A stretch of 64,000 nt of DNA from Ginsengibacter sp963792025 (GCA_963792025.1 CAWBUS010000009.1:1-64000); one strand, 5' to 3'; positions 1 to 9,000 are shown, counted from the first letter of the stretch. A program made the numbers and translations. Notes: generated from the letters alone by a model not told the origin.

Positions 1-2
1 AT

Positions 3-1460
3 AGTCGTTCCTTAAAAAATATTAGGATGTAGTGCAGATGTGGATTTGTGAATAAAAATGGTATTACAAATCTGCAGGAAAACAAGAAATTTACTTCAAA
101 ACCTTGCAGATTTTTTATGCTTTCTAAAAATGTTAATTCTACACAATTGGGCTTTTACGTTACGTTTGAGGAGCAGTTAAGCCATCACCATCCTCTGTAT
201 ATTTTAGCTGGTCAGATTCAATGGCAAATTTTTGAGCAAGCCTTTGCCAAATATTATTCTGATGAAGGTCGTCCGGCCAAACCAATCAGGCTAATGGTAT
301 CACTACTGATGTTAAAACATATCCGCAACTTAAGTGATGAGAGTGTAGTAGAGCAGTGGATGGAGAATATTTATTATCAATATTTCAGTGGTGAAAAATC
401 GTATGCCTGTGGGTACCCTGTGAAGCTTCTGAGTGAGTACACTTTCGTAATCGTATTGGAGAAGAAGGAATAGAATTGATTTTTAAAGAGAGCATTCGCA
501 TCCAGGGGAATGATGGAAAAGAAGATGAGGGCACAGTAGATACAACGGTGCAGGAAAAAAATATCACTTATCCCACCGATAATAAATTGCACCGCAAAAT
601 AATAAACAAATGTATAGCCATAGCTGATGAACAGCAGATAGCATTAAGACAAAGTTATCGTTGCACCATTAAGAAGCTGGCCGTGCAGCAGCGTTTCCGC
701 AATCATCCTAAAAATTATAGAAAGGCACGCAAAGCTGATAAGAAAATAAAAACCATTGCGGGCAGATAACTAAGAGAACTGGAAAGGAAATTACCAGCGG
801 GTGTACACGCAGATGACCTGGTATTATTTAAAAAAGTATTACAGCAAAAAAGAAATGACAGTAATAAAATTTATAGCCTTCATGAACCACATGTACAATG
901 CATCAGCAAAGGCAAGGAACATAAGAAGTATGAGTTTGGCAGCAAGGTATCCATCATCACTACAAAGAAAACCGGTGTTATTATTGGGGCCTTAAATATT
1001 GAGAAAAATGATTACGATGCACATACTGTGGATCCCGCATTTGAGCAGCAACAACGATTAACAGGCATTGTTCTTACAAGAGCGTTTATGGATAGAGGCT
1101 ACCGGGGCATCAGCCAGGTAAGAGGAACACAAATAGAAATACCCAAACCTTTTAATAAATCACTCAATGGCTATCAGCAACAACAATTAAAGAATGGTTT
1201 CAAGCGCAGAGCAGCTATTGAACCAAGGATCGGACATCTGAAAGAAGATCATCGGTTAAGCCGCAATTATTACAAAGGAATTAAAGGAGATAACATCAAT
1301 GTAATGCTTGCCGCCGCTGCCATGAACTTCAAAAGAATGATCAACATCTACAAAAAGATGTTTTTGGCTTTTTTATATCGCCTGCTAAAAATCTTCCTTA
1401 CCTATTTGTTTCAACAAAATCTTTATCTTTTAACCGCCAATAAGTTTTTAAGGGACGACT
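3..1460 (+). mobile_element. Degenerate IS5-like insertion sequence
   Basis: The element is bounded by near-perfect terminal inverted repeats: 3-18 reads agtcgttccttaaaaa and 1445-1460 is its reverse complement with one mismatch in 16. A TA dinucleotide flanks each end (2-3 and 1460-1461), a possible target duplication that overlaps the repeat edges. Inside lies one transposase gene disabled by three lesions (see next entry). The transposase stop codon falls at the outer edge of the right repeat, a compact layout common in IS elements. The family call (IS5-like, DUF772 plus DDE domain) is from recall of the protein motifs. Confidence 0.8.
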
Positions 1461-1462
1461 AA
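48..1462 (+). pseudogene. IS5-like DDE transposase, inactivated
   Basis: This would encode a DDE transposase that cuts and pastes its own IS. The N-terminal part (GRPAKPIRLMVSLLMLKHIR) is the DUF772 region; the C-terminal part carries the catalytic-domain motif DRGYRG and the segment RRAAIEPRIGHLKEDHRL, which holds the last catalytic Glu. The natural start is probably the ATG at 117. Three lesions are visible: one C is missing near 416-418, which shifts the frame after CGYP; there is an in-frame TGA at 434-436 (CEASE*VHFRNRIG); and an in-frame TAA lies at 767-769 (IAGR*LRELERKL). Apart from these the frame reads continuously to 1462, about 470 codons. A frameshift together with two stop substitutions points to real decay, so the IS is probably immobile unless a helper copy exists elsewhere. 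Confidence 0.85.
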
Positions 1463-1479
1463 ATAAGAAATACAATCCG

Positions 1480-1509
1480 AAAAGCCGCATCCAAAAAGGC
1501 GGCTTTTTT
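1480..1509 (+). terminator. Rho-independent terminator
   Basis: A 9-bp perfect stem (aaaagccgc at 1480-1488, gcggctttt at 1499-1507) is followed by a T run ending at 1509. It sits just outside the IS right end and 19 bases past the yidD stop codon. On the minus strand the A-rich left flank is weak, so it mainly stops plus-strand reading, but it may also serve yidD. Confidence 0.75.
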
Positions 1510-1527
1510 CATTGGCCGATTTTCATT

Positions 1528-1758
1528 TTATGGCACAGGATCGTGGCCATGTCCACCCCATGGATTACATCTTGCTATCCGTTTAATCGTAAGCCACAAT
1601 CCTTTTATTGGTCCGTATTTTTTTAAGGCTTCAATGCCAAATTGTGAGCAGGTGGGTGTGTAGCGGCATGAAGGACCAAGCCACGGAGATATGATCCACT
1701 GGTATAATTTTATAAGAAATATAAATGGCAATGATAATATTTGCTTGGCTGTTTTCAT
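1528..1758 (-). CDS. yidD: YidD membrane protein insertion efficiency factor
   Basis: YidD is a short inner-membrane-associated protein that helps YidC/Sec insert membrane proteins. The protein is 76 residues from the ATG at 1758, the usual family size; an in-frame ATG at 1779 would add seven residues. The family signature is clear: an amphipathic N-terminus, then SPWLGPSCRYTPTCSQFG with its conserved cysteines, and the C-terminal RCNPWGGHGHDPVP. In many bacteria yidD lies beside rnpA and yidC; here it stands alone between an IS and the atp genes on the opposite strand. A TAATTTTG element upstream supports a local promoter. Confidence 0.93.
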   Translation of the reverse strand: MKTAKQILSLPFIFLIKLYQWIISPWLGPSCRYTPTCSQFGIEALKKYGPIKGLWLTIKRIARCNPWGGHGHDPVP

Positions 1759-1797
1759 TATAGCATTCCCTGTTGTCAATTCTGACCCGGATAACTA

Positions 1798-1805
1798 CAA
1801 AATTA
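1798..1805 (-). promoter_or_regulatory. Putative -7 promoter element of yidD
   Basis: The minus strand reads TAATTTTG, matching the Bacteroidota -7 consensus TAnnTTTG, 19-40 bases before the two candidate yidD starts. No clear TTTG is seen at -33. Confidence 0.4.
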
Positions 1806-1978
1806 CTATTAACCTGCTACCGGTGAACTAACAAGGTCTGATGCAGGTGTTATGATTAGCAATTATCAATTCCGTGGTGCGGAAGTATGAAAATCCAGCT
1901 CAATTTACCTGCAATTGTTATAAAGAAAAGCTCAAAAATTTATATCCTTACTCATTTCATATCCTCAGGCAAACCACT

Positions 1979-1986
1979 TATCTTTG
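1979..1986 (+). promoter_or_regulatory. Putative -7 promoter element of the atpBEFH operon
   Basis: TATCTTTG matches the Bacteroidota -7 consensus TAnnTTTG. Its position 20 bases before the ATG at 2006 favours that start over the longer in-frame ATG/GTG positions upstream, which would lie before the transcription start. Confidence 0.55.
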
Positions 1987-2005
1987 CGCAAAATTCGGAA
2001 GAAAT

Positions 2006-3112
2006 ATGAGGTTTAATTGGATGAAATCTTTATTGGTAGCGGCTTTCAGCCTAATAATGCTTTCGTTATCTTCGGGCGTTGCAGCACAGGAAAAAAAAGA
2101 AACAGCCCCCGTGGAAAAAAAGGGGTTTGATGCCAATGAAGTTATTTTTGGCCACGTAAAAGATGCTCATGAATTTCATTTTTTGACGTACAAGGGCAGC
2201 GACGGGGAAGAGCATGAAGCCTTCATTCCTTTACCTGTTATATTATATTCTCCCCAAAAAGGCTTTTCGGTGTTTATGTCTTCAGCTTTTCATCATGGCC
2301 AGGTTGTGGACGGGTATAAGTTAGAGGAAGGTAAAGTTTTACCTGTAGACCCTTCCGTAAAGGTTTACGATATTTCGCTTACCCGCAACGTGGTGCAAAT
2401 GATAATTGCTCTCATACTTTTTGTGTGGCTAATGCTGGCTGTAGCAAAAAAATATAAAAATGGCCATGGTGTAGTGAGCGCTCCTTCCGGTACTCAAAAT
2501 GCAATAGAAATTGTTATTGATTTTATTACTGAACAGGTTGCCAAGCCTTACCTGGGCAATCGCTATGTAAAGTATATGCCGTATTTGCTTACCATATTTT
2601 TCTTTATTCTTATCAATACTTTTTTTGGAATGATTCCGGGTTCTGCTAATGTAACCGGAAACATTGCATTTACGATGGTTTTGGCACTCATTGCATTTGT
2701 TGTTATCATGTTCAGCACCAACAAACATTATTGGGGTCATATTATTAATCCTGATGTACCATGGGGGGTAAAGGTTATTTTGATACCCGTGGAAATACTC
2801 GGCATTTTTACAAAGCCATTTGCATTAATGATAAGGTTATTTGCAAATATGCTCGCGGGCCACATTATAATAATTTGTTTAATCTCTATGATATTTATTT
2901 TCGGAGCTTTAAATAAAGGAATAGGATGGGGATTTGCGCCGGTGTCTTTAGCGTTTTCAATTTTTATTTATTTTATAGAAATATTGGTGGCATTTATCCA
3001 GGCATTTATTTTCACTAATTTAACGGCCGTATTTATTGGCCAGGCAATGGAAGGTTCTCATGGTTCCCACGGCGACGAGCATGTTGACCCGGTGATGGTT
3101 ATAAGTTGCTAA
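2006..3112 (+). CDS. atpB: F0F1 ATP synthase subunit a
   Basis: Subunit a is the stator half-channel of the membrane Fo motor and works against the c-ring to let protons through. The protein is 368 residues from the ATG at 2006, with an N-terminal hydrophobic stretch ending in VAAQ that looks like a cleaved signal, then a periplasmic domain typical of Bacteroidota AtpB, then several membrane helices. The essential stator arginine is R277 in MIRLFANMLAGH. It is the first gene of atpB-atpE-atpF-atpH, all on the same strand with short gaps. An upstream in-frame extension to 1874 exists but precedes the likely promoter. Confidence 0.95.
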   Translation: MRFNWMKSLLVAAFSLIMLSLSSGVAAQEKKETAPVEKKGFDANEVIFGHVKDAHEFHFLTYKGSDGEEHEAFIPLPVILYSPQKGFSVFMSSAFHHGQVVDGYKLEEGKVLPVDPSVKVYDISLTRNVVQMIIALILFVWLMLAVAKKYKNGHGVVSAPSGTQNAIEIVIDFITEQVAKPYLGNRYVKYMPYLLTIFFFILINTFFGMIPGSANVTGNIAFTMVLALIAFVVIMFSTNKHYWGHIINPDVPWGVKVILIPVEILGIFTKPFALMIRLFANMLAGHIIIICLISMIFIFGALNKGIGWGFAPVSLAFSIFIYFIEILVAFIQAFIFTNLTAVFIGQAMEGSHGSHGDEHVDPVMVISC

Positions 3113-3150
3113 ATTAAAACGAGTTTTTTTAAACAGTATAAAATACAATT

Positions 3151-3396
3151 ATGGATTTAGTTACAATCTTAAGTACAACACCATGGGCAAATGCCGGTGG
3201 GGCTATTGGCGCAGGACTTGCGGCAGTAGGAGCTGGTATTGGTATCGGGCAAATTGGTAAAGGCGCAGTTGAGGCAATTGCACGCCAGCCGGAAGCCGTT
3301 AACGATATCCGGTCTAATATGATTCTGGCAGCGGCACTTATTGAAGGTGTTGCCTTGTTTGGAGTTATTGCGGGCATATTGGCCATGTTTGTTTAA
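3151..3396 (+). CDS. atpE: F0F1 ATP synthase subunit c
   Basis: This is the ring-forming proteolipid that carries ions through the membrane. The 81-residue protein makes the usual hairpin of two glycine- and alanine-rich helices joined by the polar loop ARQPEA. The ion-binding carboxylate is E65 in LIEGVALFG. The Gln and Ser/Thr pattern that goes with Na+ binding (ES/T after the Glu) is absent, so protons are the likely coupling ion; that is an inference from known c-subunit motifs. The gene follows atpB after 38 bases and precedes atpF. Confidence 0.95.
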   Translation: MDLVTILSTTPWANAGGAIGAGLAAVGAGIGIGQIGKGAVEAIARQPEAVNDIRSNMILAAALIEGVALFGVIAGILAMFV

Positions 3397-3465
3397 ACGA
3401 AACACGCTGCATTCAAAGCACAGGGCGGAGAATGCAGCTTTATTTTTACTTTAACAGCTTTTTGT

Positions 3466-3960
3466 ATGGATTTACTTACTCCAGCTTTTGGTCTTATTAT
3501 TTGGACCCTTGTCGCCTTCCTGGCAGTTTTTTTTATCTTGAAAAAATTTGCATGGAAGCCCATTTTAAATTCGCTGGGCGAAAGAGAAAAAAATATTTCA
3601 GATGCTCTTCTGTCTACTGAAAAAATAAAAAAGGAAATGGAATCGCTAAAAAGCGAAAATGAAATCTTACTATCTAAAGCCCGTGAAGAAAGATCGCAAA
3701 TGATGCGTGAAGCCAAAGAAATGCGTGATAAAATTATAGGCGAAGCCAAGGAACAAGCGAGGTTAGAAACCAATAAAATTATAGGTGATGCACAAGCCGT
3801 AATTCATCAACAAAAAATGGCTTCTATTATTGATCTCAAAAACCAGGTAGGAAACCTCGTTATTGAAGTAAGTGAAAAAGTACTTCGCAGGGAATTAAGC
3901 AATAAAGAAGAACAAGAAAAATACATCAATCAACTGGCATCAAATATTGATTTGATTTAA
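3466..3960 (+). CDS. atpF: F0F1 ATP synthase subunit b
   Basis: Subunit b forms the peripheral stalk that holds F1 still against the rotor. The 164-residue protein has one N-terminal membrane helix (about residues 8-26, LIIWTLVAFLAVFFIL) followed by a long charged helix rich in Glu, Lys and Arg, as expected of a dimeric coiled coil. The order atpE-atpF-atpH is the standard one. The gap to atpE (69 bases) is a little longer than the others but shows no terminator. Confidence 0.94.
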   Translation: MDLLTPAFGLIIWTLVAFLAVFFILKKFAWKPILNSLGEREKNISDALLSTEKIKKEMESLKSENEILLSKAREERSQMMREAKEMRDKIIGEAKEQARLETNKIIGDAQAVIHQQKMASIIDLKNQVGNLVIEVSEKVLRRELSNKEEQEKYINQLASNIDLI

Positions 3961-3997
3961 TAATTGCAGCAATGCAAATAAAAATAAAAAATAGCAG

Positions 3998-4561
3998 ATG
4001 CACAATCCACGGTTAGCAGAACGATACGCAAAAAGCTTGATAGATCTTTCAATAGAACTCAACCAATTGGAGGATGTTAGCGACGATATGCTTTCACTTC
4101 AATCCATCTGTAAGCAAAGCCGCGAATTTGTATTGATGCTTAATAGCCCCATCATTACAGCAGATAGGAAATATAAAATTGTCAATGCCATAACTGAAGG
4201 GAAAATTTCAACAATCACCCAAACTTTCATTAAGTTACTTTGCAGCAAAAACCGGGAATCCAACCTCTCGGGTATTGTCACTTCATTTGTTGAACAGTTC
4301 AATAAAATCAAAGGTATTCACAAGGTGAAACTTACCACGGCTGTACCGGTTTCAAATGAAATAAAAGATTCATTTATTGAAAAAATTAAGGCTGCCACCA
4401 AGATAAAAATTATTGAGATGGAGTCAAAAGTGAACGAAGATCTAATCGGCGGTTTTATGCTTGAAATGGATGGAAAACTTGTTGATGCCAGTATCTTAAG
4501 GGATATTAAAGATGTAAAAAAGCAATTCGCTAATAATGATTACATCCATAAATTAAGATAA
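3998..4561 (+). CDS. atpH: F0F1 ATP synthase subunit delta
   Basis: Subunit delta (OSCP) links the peripheral stalk to the top of F1. The 187-residue protein begins with the family pattern RLAERYAKSLIDLS and ends with the conserved C-terminal motif ESKVNEDLIGGFMLEMDGK. In most Bacteroidota the next genes are atpA and atpG. Here atpH is the last atp gene of this cluster: it is followed by about 190 non-coding bases and uxuA, while atpA appears 58 kb away on the other strand. Confidence 0.94.
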   Translation: MHNPRLAERYAKSLIDLSIELNQLEDVSDDMLSLQSICKQSREFVLMLNSPIITADRKYKIVNAITEGKISTITQTFIKLLCSKNRESNLSGIVTSFVEQFNKIKGIHKVKLTTAVPVSNEIKDSFIEKIKAATKIKIIEMESKVNEDLIGGFMLEMDGKLVDASILRDIKDVKKQFANNDYIHKLR

Positions 4562-4671
4562 TTTATTTCTCATTATTTCACAATAGGGTATCCCTGATAA
4601 TTTCTGCAATTTATTTTCCATCAATTCGGCAACCCATTTTTGCATGGTTACTTTATAGATTGATCAAAGGT

Positions 4672-4679
4672 TATATTTG
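4672..4679 (+). promoter_or_regulatory. Putative -7 promoter element of uxuA
   Basis: TATATTTG fits TAnnTTTG and would give a leader of about 70 bases. The leader contains the imperfect inverted repeat ATTCCG/CGGGAAT at about 4715-4731, which could be a sugar-acid-responsive operator; that role is a guess. Confidence 0.4.
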
Positions 4680-4754
4680 AATATAGAATTGTAAGTTTGA
4701 TTAATTGTATATGAATTCCGGGCTACGGGAATAGCTAATTTAAATTGAACTACG

Positions 4755-5924
4755 ATGCATAAATATAAAATGGAACAAACCTGGCGCTGGTTCGGACCTT
4801 CAGATCCTGTTGCGTTAAGTGACGTAAAACAAACAGGCGCAGGAGGAGTTGTAACAGCGTTACATCATATTCCTCATGGTGAAGTATGGACAATAGATGA
4901 AATTAACAAGCGCAAAAATGAAATACAAAAAGCCAGGCTGCAATGGTCGGTTGTAGAAAGTATAACAGTGCATGAAAATATAAAAACCAGGACTGGAAAT
5001 TATAAAGAATATATCGCAAAATATAAAACTTCCATACGCAACGTTGCCGCTTGCAATATTCCCGTAATCACTTATAATTTTATGCCGGTTAACGATTGGA
5101 CGCGAACTTCATTAAATTATAAGATGGCTGATGGCTCCCATGCGTTATATTTCAACTGGATTGATTTAGCTGTTTTTGATATCTATATTTTGAAAAGAAA
5201 AAATGCCGCAGATACTTATTCCGCAGATATTGTTACAAAAGCTGAAGACCGTTTTAAAAATTATTCTGAAGAACAGTTAGCCGCTTTGTCAGGAGTTGTA
5301 ATGTTTGGTATACCCGGAGAAAAAAAATTATCAACTTCTGATATGTTTCAAAAGCTGGAATTATATAAGGATATTGATGCGGCAGCTTTACGGGAAAATC
5401 TTTGTGAATTTCAAAAAGAAATAAGTTCGGTAGCAGCAGAATGCGGAGTAAAGCTTGCTATACATCCGGATGACCCTCCCTTCCCAATTCTCGGATTACC
5501 GAGGATTGTAAGCAGCCAGGATGATTTTGAACACTTTTTAAATCAGGTTGATAATCCCGCAAATGGCGTTTGCTTCTGCACAGGTTCTTTGGGAGCCTCT
5601 AAAAATAATAACCTAGCGGAGATGGTTAAGTGTATTGGAGAAAAAATTCATTTTATTCATTTACGAAATGTAAGAAGAGACGAAGAAGGAAATTTTTATG
5701 AAGCAGATCATCTCGATGGCGACAATGACATGTTTTCGATAGTAAAAGAATTGCTGTTATTGCAACAAAAATTAAAAACATCAATCCCTTTTCGGCCAGA
5801 TCATGGGCACCAAATGCTGGATGATTTACATAAAACTACAAATCCAGGTTATTCAGCAATCGGAAGGCTGAGAGGACTTGCAGAATTAAGAGGACTGGAA
5901 ATGGGAATACTTAATTCATTATAA
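4755..5924 (+). CDS. uxuA: Mannonate dehydratase
   Basis: UxuA dehydrates D-mannonate to 2-keto-3-deoxygluconate in glucuronate breakdown. The 389-residue protein is the normal length. Family landmarks are the start MEQTWRWFGPSDPV, the metal-site segments AIHPDDPPFPILGLPR and GVCFCTGSLG, the IHLRNVRR segment and FRPDHGHQM near the end. Partner genes such as uxuB, kdgK or a hexuronate transporter are not adjacent, so the gene stands alone behind its own putative promoter, immediately after the truncated atp cluster. Confidence 0.93.
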   Translation: MHKYKMEQTWRWFGPSDPVALSDVKQTGAGGVVTALHHIPHGEVWTIDEINKRKNEIQKARLQWSVVESITVHENIKTRTGNYKEYIAKYKTSIRNVAACNIPVITYNFMPVNDWTRTSLNYKMADGSHALYFNWIDLAVFDIYILKRKNAADTYSADIVTKAEDRFKNYSEEQLAALSGVVMFGIPGEKKLSTSDMFQKLELYKDIDAAALRENLCEFQKEISSVAAECGVKLAIHPDDPPFPILGLPRIVSSQDDFEHFLNQVDNPANGVCFCTGSLGASKNNNLAEMVKCIGEKIHFIHLRNVRRDEEGNFYEADHLDGDNDMFSIVKELLLLQQKLKTSIPFRPDHGHQMLDDLHKTTNPGYSAIGRLRGLAELRGLEMGILNSL

Positions 5925-6126
5925 AATCAATTAACAAATTACTTTGCTAAATGATTGTGATACCTGTAAGCACCTTTGTAATTTGAATTAATACTATATT
6001 TGCCTTCTTTTAAAAATTACTTACTTAGCCTAAATAATGCAGATTTCTTGCCTAGAGAAAAGTCTGTTTTACAAATTCTATCCCTGATAATATTTTGTGT
6101 AAAAGGAGTATCTAAAATTAAATAGT

Positions 6127-6777
6127 ATGAAGTTTCTTAATGTTATTATAAAGTACCGGTTGCCATTGGGTATTTTCTTTTTAGCGCTGGCAATTGGCGT
6201 TAATATTTTTACAGGTTTCTGGCCGTCCTTTATTTTATATTTAATTGCATTGGTTTTAATAGTTGGTCATTTTTTATTTGGGCCAATGCGTCTCATACAA
6301 GGCTACATGGAAAGTGGTGATATGGCAGGAGCCCAAAAAGTTATTGATTCTATATGGTTTCCCGGCTTGCTTATAAAACCTGTTCGTTCTGTTTATTTTA
6401 CATTGAAAGGCAACCTCGCCATGGTAAACGAGGATTACGAGAACGCGGAGAAGCACATGAAAAAAAGCCTGAGCCTTGGCATGCCGATGAAAGAAGCTGA
6501 AGGTGCCAACAAATTACAATTAGGAATGTTGGCTATGCAAAAAGGCAATATCCGCGAAGCGGAAAATTATATTCGCCAGGCAATTCGTTCGGGACTTCCC
6601 GACAAGGAAAATGAGGCTGCTGCTTACTTACAACTTTCGTCTATTATGATTAATAAAAGGGAATTTCGTGCAGCCAAAGAATACTTCAGAAAAGTGAAAG
6701 CGCTGAAACCTGCAACACCTCAAATAGTTGACCAGGTAAAGCAAATGGAAAAGTATATTTCAAGAATGCCGGGATAA
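6127..6777 (+). CDS. Membrane-anchored TPR protein
   Basis: A 216-residue protein of unknown role. Two hydrophobic segments (about residues 12-30 and 33-52) form a hairpin in the inner membrane, followed by a soluble region of about four tetratricopeptide repeats (residues 80-205; KGNLAMVNEDYENAEKHMKK and QLGMLAMQKGNIREAENYIR are typical). TPR domains bind other proteins, so a scaffold role is likely, but no partner is evident. It is single and converges on the beta-lactamase gene with a 31-base gap. Confidence 0.8.
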   Translation: MKFLNVIIKYRLPLGIFFLALAIGVNIFTGFWPSFILYLIALVLIVGHFLFGPMRLIQGYMESGDMAGAQKVIDSIWFPGLLIKPVRSVYFTLKGNLAMVNEDYENAEKHMKKSLSLGMPMKEAEGANKLQLGMLAMQKGNIREAENYIRQAIRSGLPDKENEAAAYLQLSSIMINKREFRAAKEYFRKVKALKPATPQIVDQVKQMEKYISRMPG

Positions 6778-6808
6778 AAAAAACTAACGATTAATGAAAG
6801 GTATCAGG

Positions 6809-7621
6809 TTATTTTTCGCCTTTAAAGAACCCAAGTTCGCTTAAGATTCCTTTTGTAATTTTCATTCTCACTTTAGACATATCAATATTTTTGTCGGTAG
6901 ATCTTACTTCTGTTACAAAAAGATAAACATGCCGGTTCTCTTCTATCCAGCCAACCACCCAGCCGATTGAACTGCCGTTTTCATCAAAACCCCAACCGGT
7001 TTTATAACTCAGTTTATAAAGTGTATTATCTTCCTGCAGCATAACATCACGCACAATCTGCTGAGCTCGTTTACTAAACGGAAGTTGATCAAAATATAAT
7101 TTATTTACAAGCCCAAGTTGTTCATCAGGAGAAATTTTTAGAGTATTGTTTAACCAAAAAGAATCTATGGGGCCGCTAATATCCATATTGCCATAGTGCA
7201 GGGAATCAATCCAAAGTTTCATGGTATCTCTGCCAATTCTTCTGGCAACCTCCTGGTAATAGGGAACCGCCGAAACTTTAAAAGCTTCTTCCATGCTGAG
7301 ATCTTTGTTCCAATCTTCATTCCATCTCTTTACGCTATCCCATTTTATTACCATTTTCTCGTCTGTAATTTTACCGGTTTCAAGCCCGATAAGAGAATTT
7401 ACAATTTTAAAAGTCGATGCTGGTAAAACCCTTTGAGTATCGAGCTTCATATTATAAAGCGTTATTTCGCCTTGTGCATTATCCAATAATGAGAAACAGC
7501 CATCAACATTCGAAGAGTCAAAATATTTTTTTAAGTCATTATCTATTTTTGCTTTATTAACAGTGCAGGAAGAAATAATAAACAGCGATGTAATTAATAA
7601 AAACAGTGAAATTTTTTTCAT
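6809..7621 (-). CDS. Class D (OXA-type) beta-lactamase, lipoprotein
   Basis: Serine hydrolase of the class D family, which opens beta-lactams; some relatives are only penicillin-binding sensors. From the ATG at 7621 the protein has 270 residues with a lipoprotein signal (LLITSLFIISSC). All active-site motifs are present: S69-T-F-K72, the SAV triad at about residue 118, YGN, and KTGWG. An upstream ATG at 7657 overlaps the stop of the DUF3109 gene as TAATG, which would add 12 residues before the signal peptide. The tight coupling means the two genes are co-transcribed. It is probably an intrinsic chromosomal enzyme, since there is no integron or transposon around it. Confidence 0.9.
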   Translation of the reverse strand: MKKISLFLLITSLFIISSCTVNKAKIDNDLKKYFDSSNVDGCFSLLDNAQGEITLYNMKLDTQRVLPASTFKIVNSLIGLETGKITDEKMVIKWDSVKRWNEDWNKDLSMEEAFKVSAVPYYQEVARRIGRDTMKLWIDSLHYGNMDISGPIDSFWLNNTLKISPDEQLGLVNKLYFDQLPFSKRAQQIVRDVMLQEDNTLYKLSYKTGWGFDENGSSIGWVVGWIEENRHVYLFVTEVRSTDKNIDMSKVRMKITKGILSELGFFKGEK

Positions 7622-7656
7622 AAATGCAAAATCAGGATGGGTCAATTTTATAATCA

Positions 7657-8238
7657 TTATTTAGATGCATAGTGTTCTGCAGTAGCACATAAGGCTTCAT
7701 AAAAACCATTCCCATATTTTCTTATCAGTGCTTCTTTAAGAAAAACATAAACAGGAACTTTTAATTTTTTACCAAGGCTGCAAGCGGCTTTACACAGGTC
7801 TTCACGAGGTTCGTAATTGACAAGATCCGTTTTACTTTTCCTGCTTTTTTTTATTCTTACGGGGTAGAGATGGCAGCTTAATGGTTTTTTCCAGCTTATT
7901 TTTCCATCATTATAAGCTTGTTCTATACCGCACTTCACAATTCCCTTTGCATCTTTAATTCCATACGCACACATTCCGGAACTCACTGTTGGAGTTACCC
8001 AACCAAATTCGCGGTTATAAATATATTTCCCCTGTCTTTCAATTTCGGTTACTGATTCCCGTGAGAGGTAGGATACTACAATTTTATAAATATCATTCAG
8101 TTCCTTTAATTCACTGTTTTCCAATGGAGCTCCTGCATCTCCATCTACGCAACAACCACCTTTGCATTTTATAAGATCGCACACAAATTGCTCATCAATT
8201 ACCTGGTCACTTATTAAAACATTGTCAATGCTTATCAT
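7657..8238 (-). CDS. DUF3109 family cysteine-rich protein
   Basis: A 193-residue protein of the DUF3109 family, function unknown. It is rich in cysteines placed as in metal-binding proteins of the YkgJ type: FVCDLIKCKGGCC near the start, then SGMCAYG, VKCGIE, SCHLYP and LCKAACSLG. These could bind zinc or an Fe-S cluster. It lies directly upstream of the beta-lactamase with overlapping stop and start codons, so translation is probably coupled. TATCTTTA on the minus strand at 8243-8250 resembles a -7 element but lies very close to the ATG. Confidence 0.85.
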   Translation of the reverse strand: MISIDNVLISDQVIDEQFVCDLIKCKGGCCVDGDAGAPLENSELKELNDIYKIVVSYLSRESVTEIERQGKYIYNREFGWVTPTVSSGMCAYGIKDAKGIVKCGIEQAYNDGKISWKKPLSCHLYPVRIKKSRKSKTDLVNYEPREDLCKAACSLGKKLKVPVYVFLKEALIRKYGNGFYEALCATAEHYASK

Positions 8239-8322
8239 GCTGTAAAGATACTGTTAGGAAGTTAATTAGTTATTAGTTAACAATGATTGGTGGTTATGAC
8301 GATACCTGATAGCCACTAGCTT

Positions 8323-9000
8323 CTATTTCCATTTCAGCGTATTAATAATATGCTTCATGTCTTCCTGCAAAAAATCATTTACAGGGCGAAGGGAGTCTTC
8401 GTTAGGAGTGGCATCAAAATATAAGGCGCCTCTTAAAAAATTATGAGTTGTATCGCTTAAAAAAAATTGCTTAGCCGTGGCCACACTTCCGGAAAGGCGG
8501 AAAAAAATTCCGGTAATATCATTGGGCGTGTGCATAACGCTATCTTCTATAGAATTGGCTTTTACATCATTTTTATAAGTAAGATTATAACAGTCATTAA
8601 CAAGGTTTTGAAAAACATTTTTTCCGATAGAATCCCTGTATCCACCTCCCGCGTTCTTTACCTGGTATACTGATGTTTGGCCAATAACTTTATAGGTGAT
8701 ATAAATTTTGCCATTTAAAGAAGGAAAGTCGATGTTAATAGAATAAGGATCCTTACCTTTTTGGTTTGACAGAAGAGAATCCTCTTCAATTGTTGCATAT
8801 ACGGGATATTCAAAAGAATACGGAAATCCTGGCTGATCAAATTTTACATATTTTCTTTGAGGGAAATCAATTTTATAATATCCCTTTTTCTTGGATGTAT
8901 AGGTTGAATTGCAACTAACAAAAAAAAGAGTAGAAAGAATAATCAAAACTAACGGTATTGAAAAAATATTTTTCGCCTTATACAGTTTGTGCATCTTCAT
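8323..9000 (-). CDS. gldD: Gliding motility lipoprotein GldD
   Basis: GldD is an outer-membrane or periplasmic lipoprotein required for gliding and for T9SS function in Flavobacterium. The 225-residue protein has a lipoprotein signal ending in LFFVSC and the family pattern YYKIDFPQRKYVKFD followed by FPYSFEYP. Its start overlaps the end of gldE by 23 bases, so the two are co-transcribed. The order mutY-ssb-gldE-gldD is conserved in Bacteroidota and supports the call. Confidence 0.92.
   Translation of the reverse strand: MKMHKLYKAKNIFSIPLVLIILSTLFFVSCNSTYTSKKKGYYKIDFPQRKYVKFDQPGFPYSFEYPVYATIEEDSLLSNQKGKDPYSINIDFPSLNGKIYITYKVIGQTSVYQVKNAGGGYRDSIGKNVFQNLVNDCYNLTYKNDVKANSIEDSVMHTPNDITGIFFRLSGSVATAKQFFLSDTTHNFLRGALYFDATPNEDSLRPVNDFLQEDMKHIINTLKWK

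Noticed and set aside
801..995. ATG-initiated frame inside the IS
   Set aside because: It overlaps the true transposase frame, which continues through the in-frame TAA at 767 and matches the family; the 801 frame is a shadow.
3129..3386. Antisense frame of 85 codons over atpE
   Set aside because: It mirrors the Gly/Ala-rich c-subunit codons and has no family features; such antisense frames are usual over atpE.
4559..4648. Thirty-codon minus-strand frame between atpH and uxuA
   Set aside because: No recognisable motif and no promoter; too short to count without homology, though it lies at the possible inversion junction.
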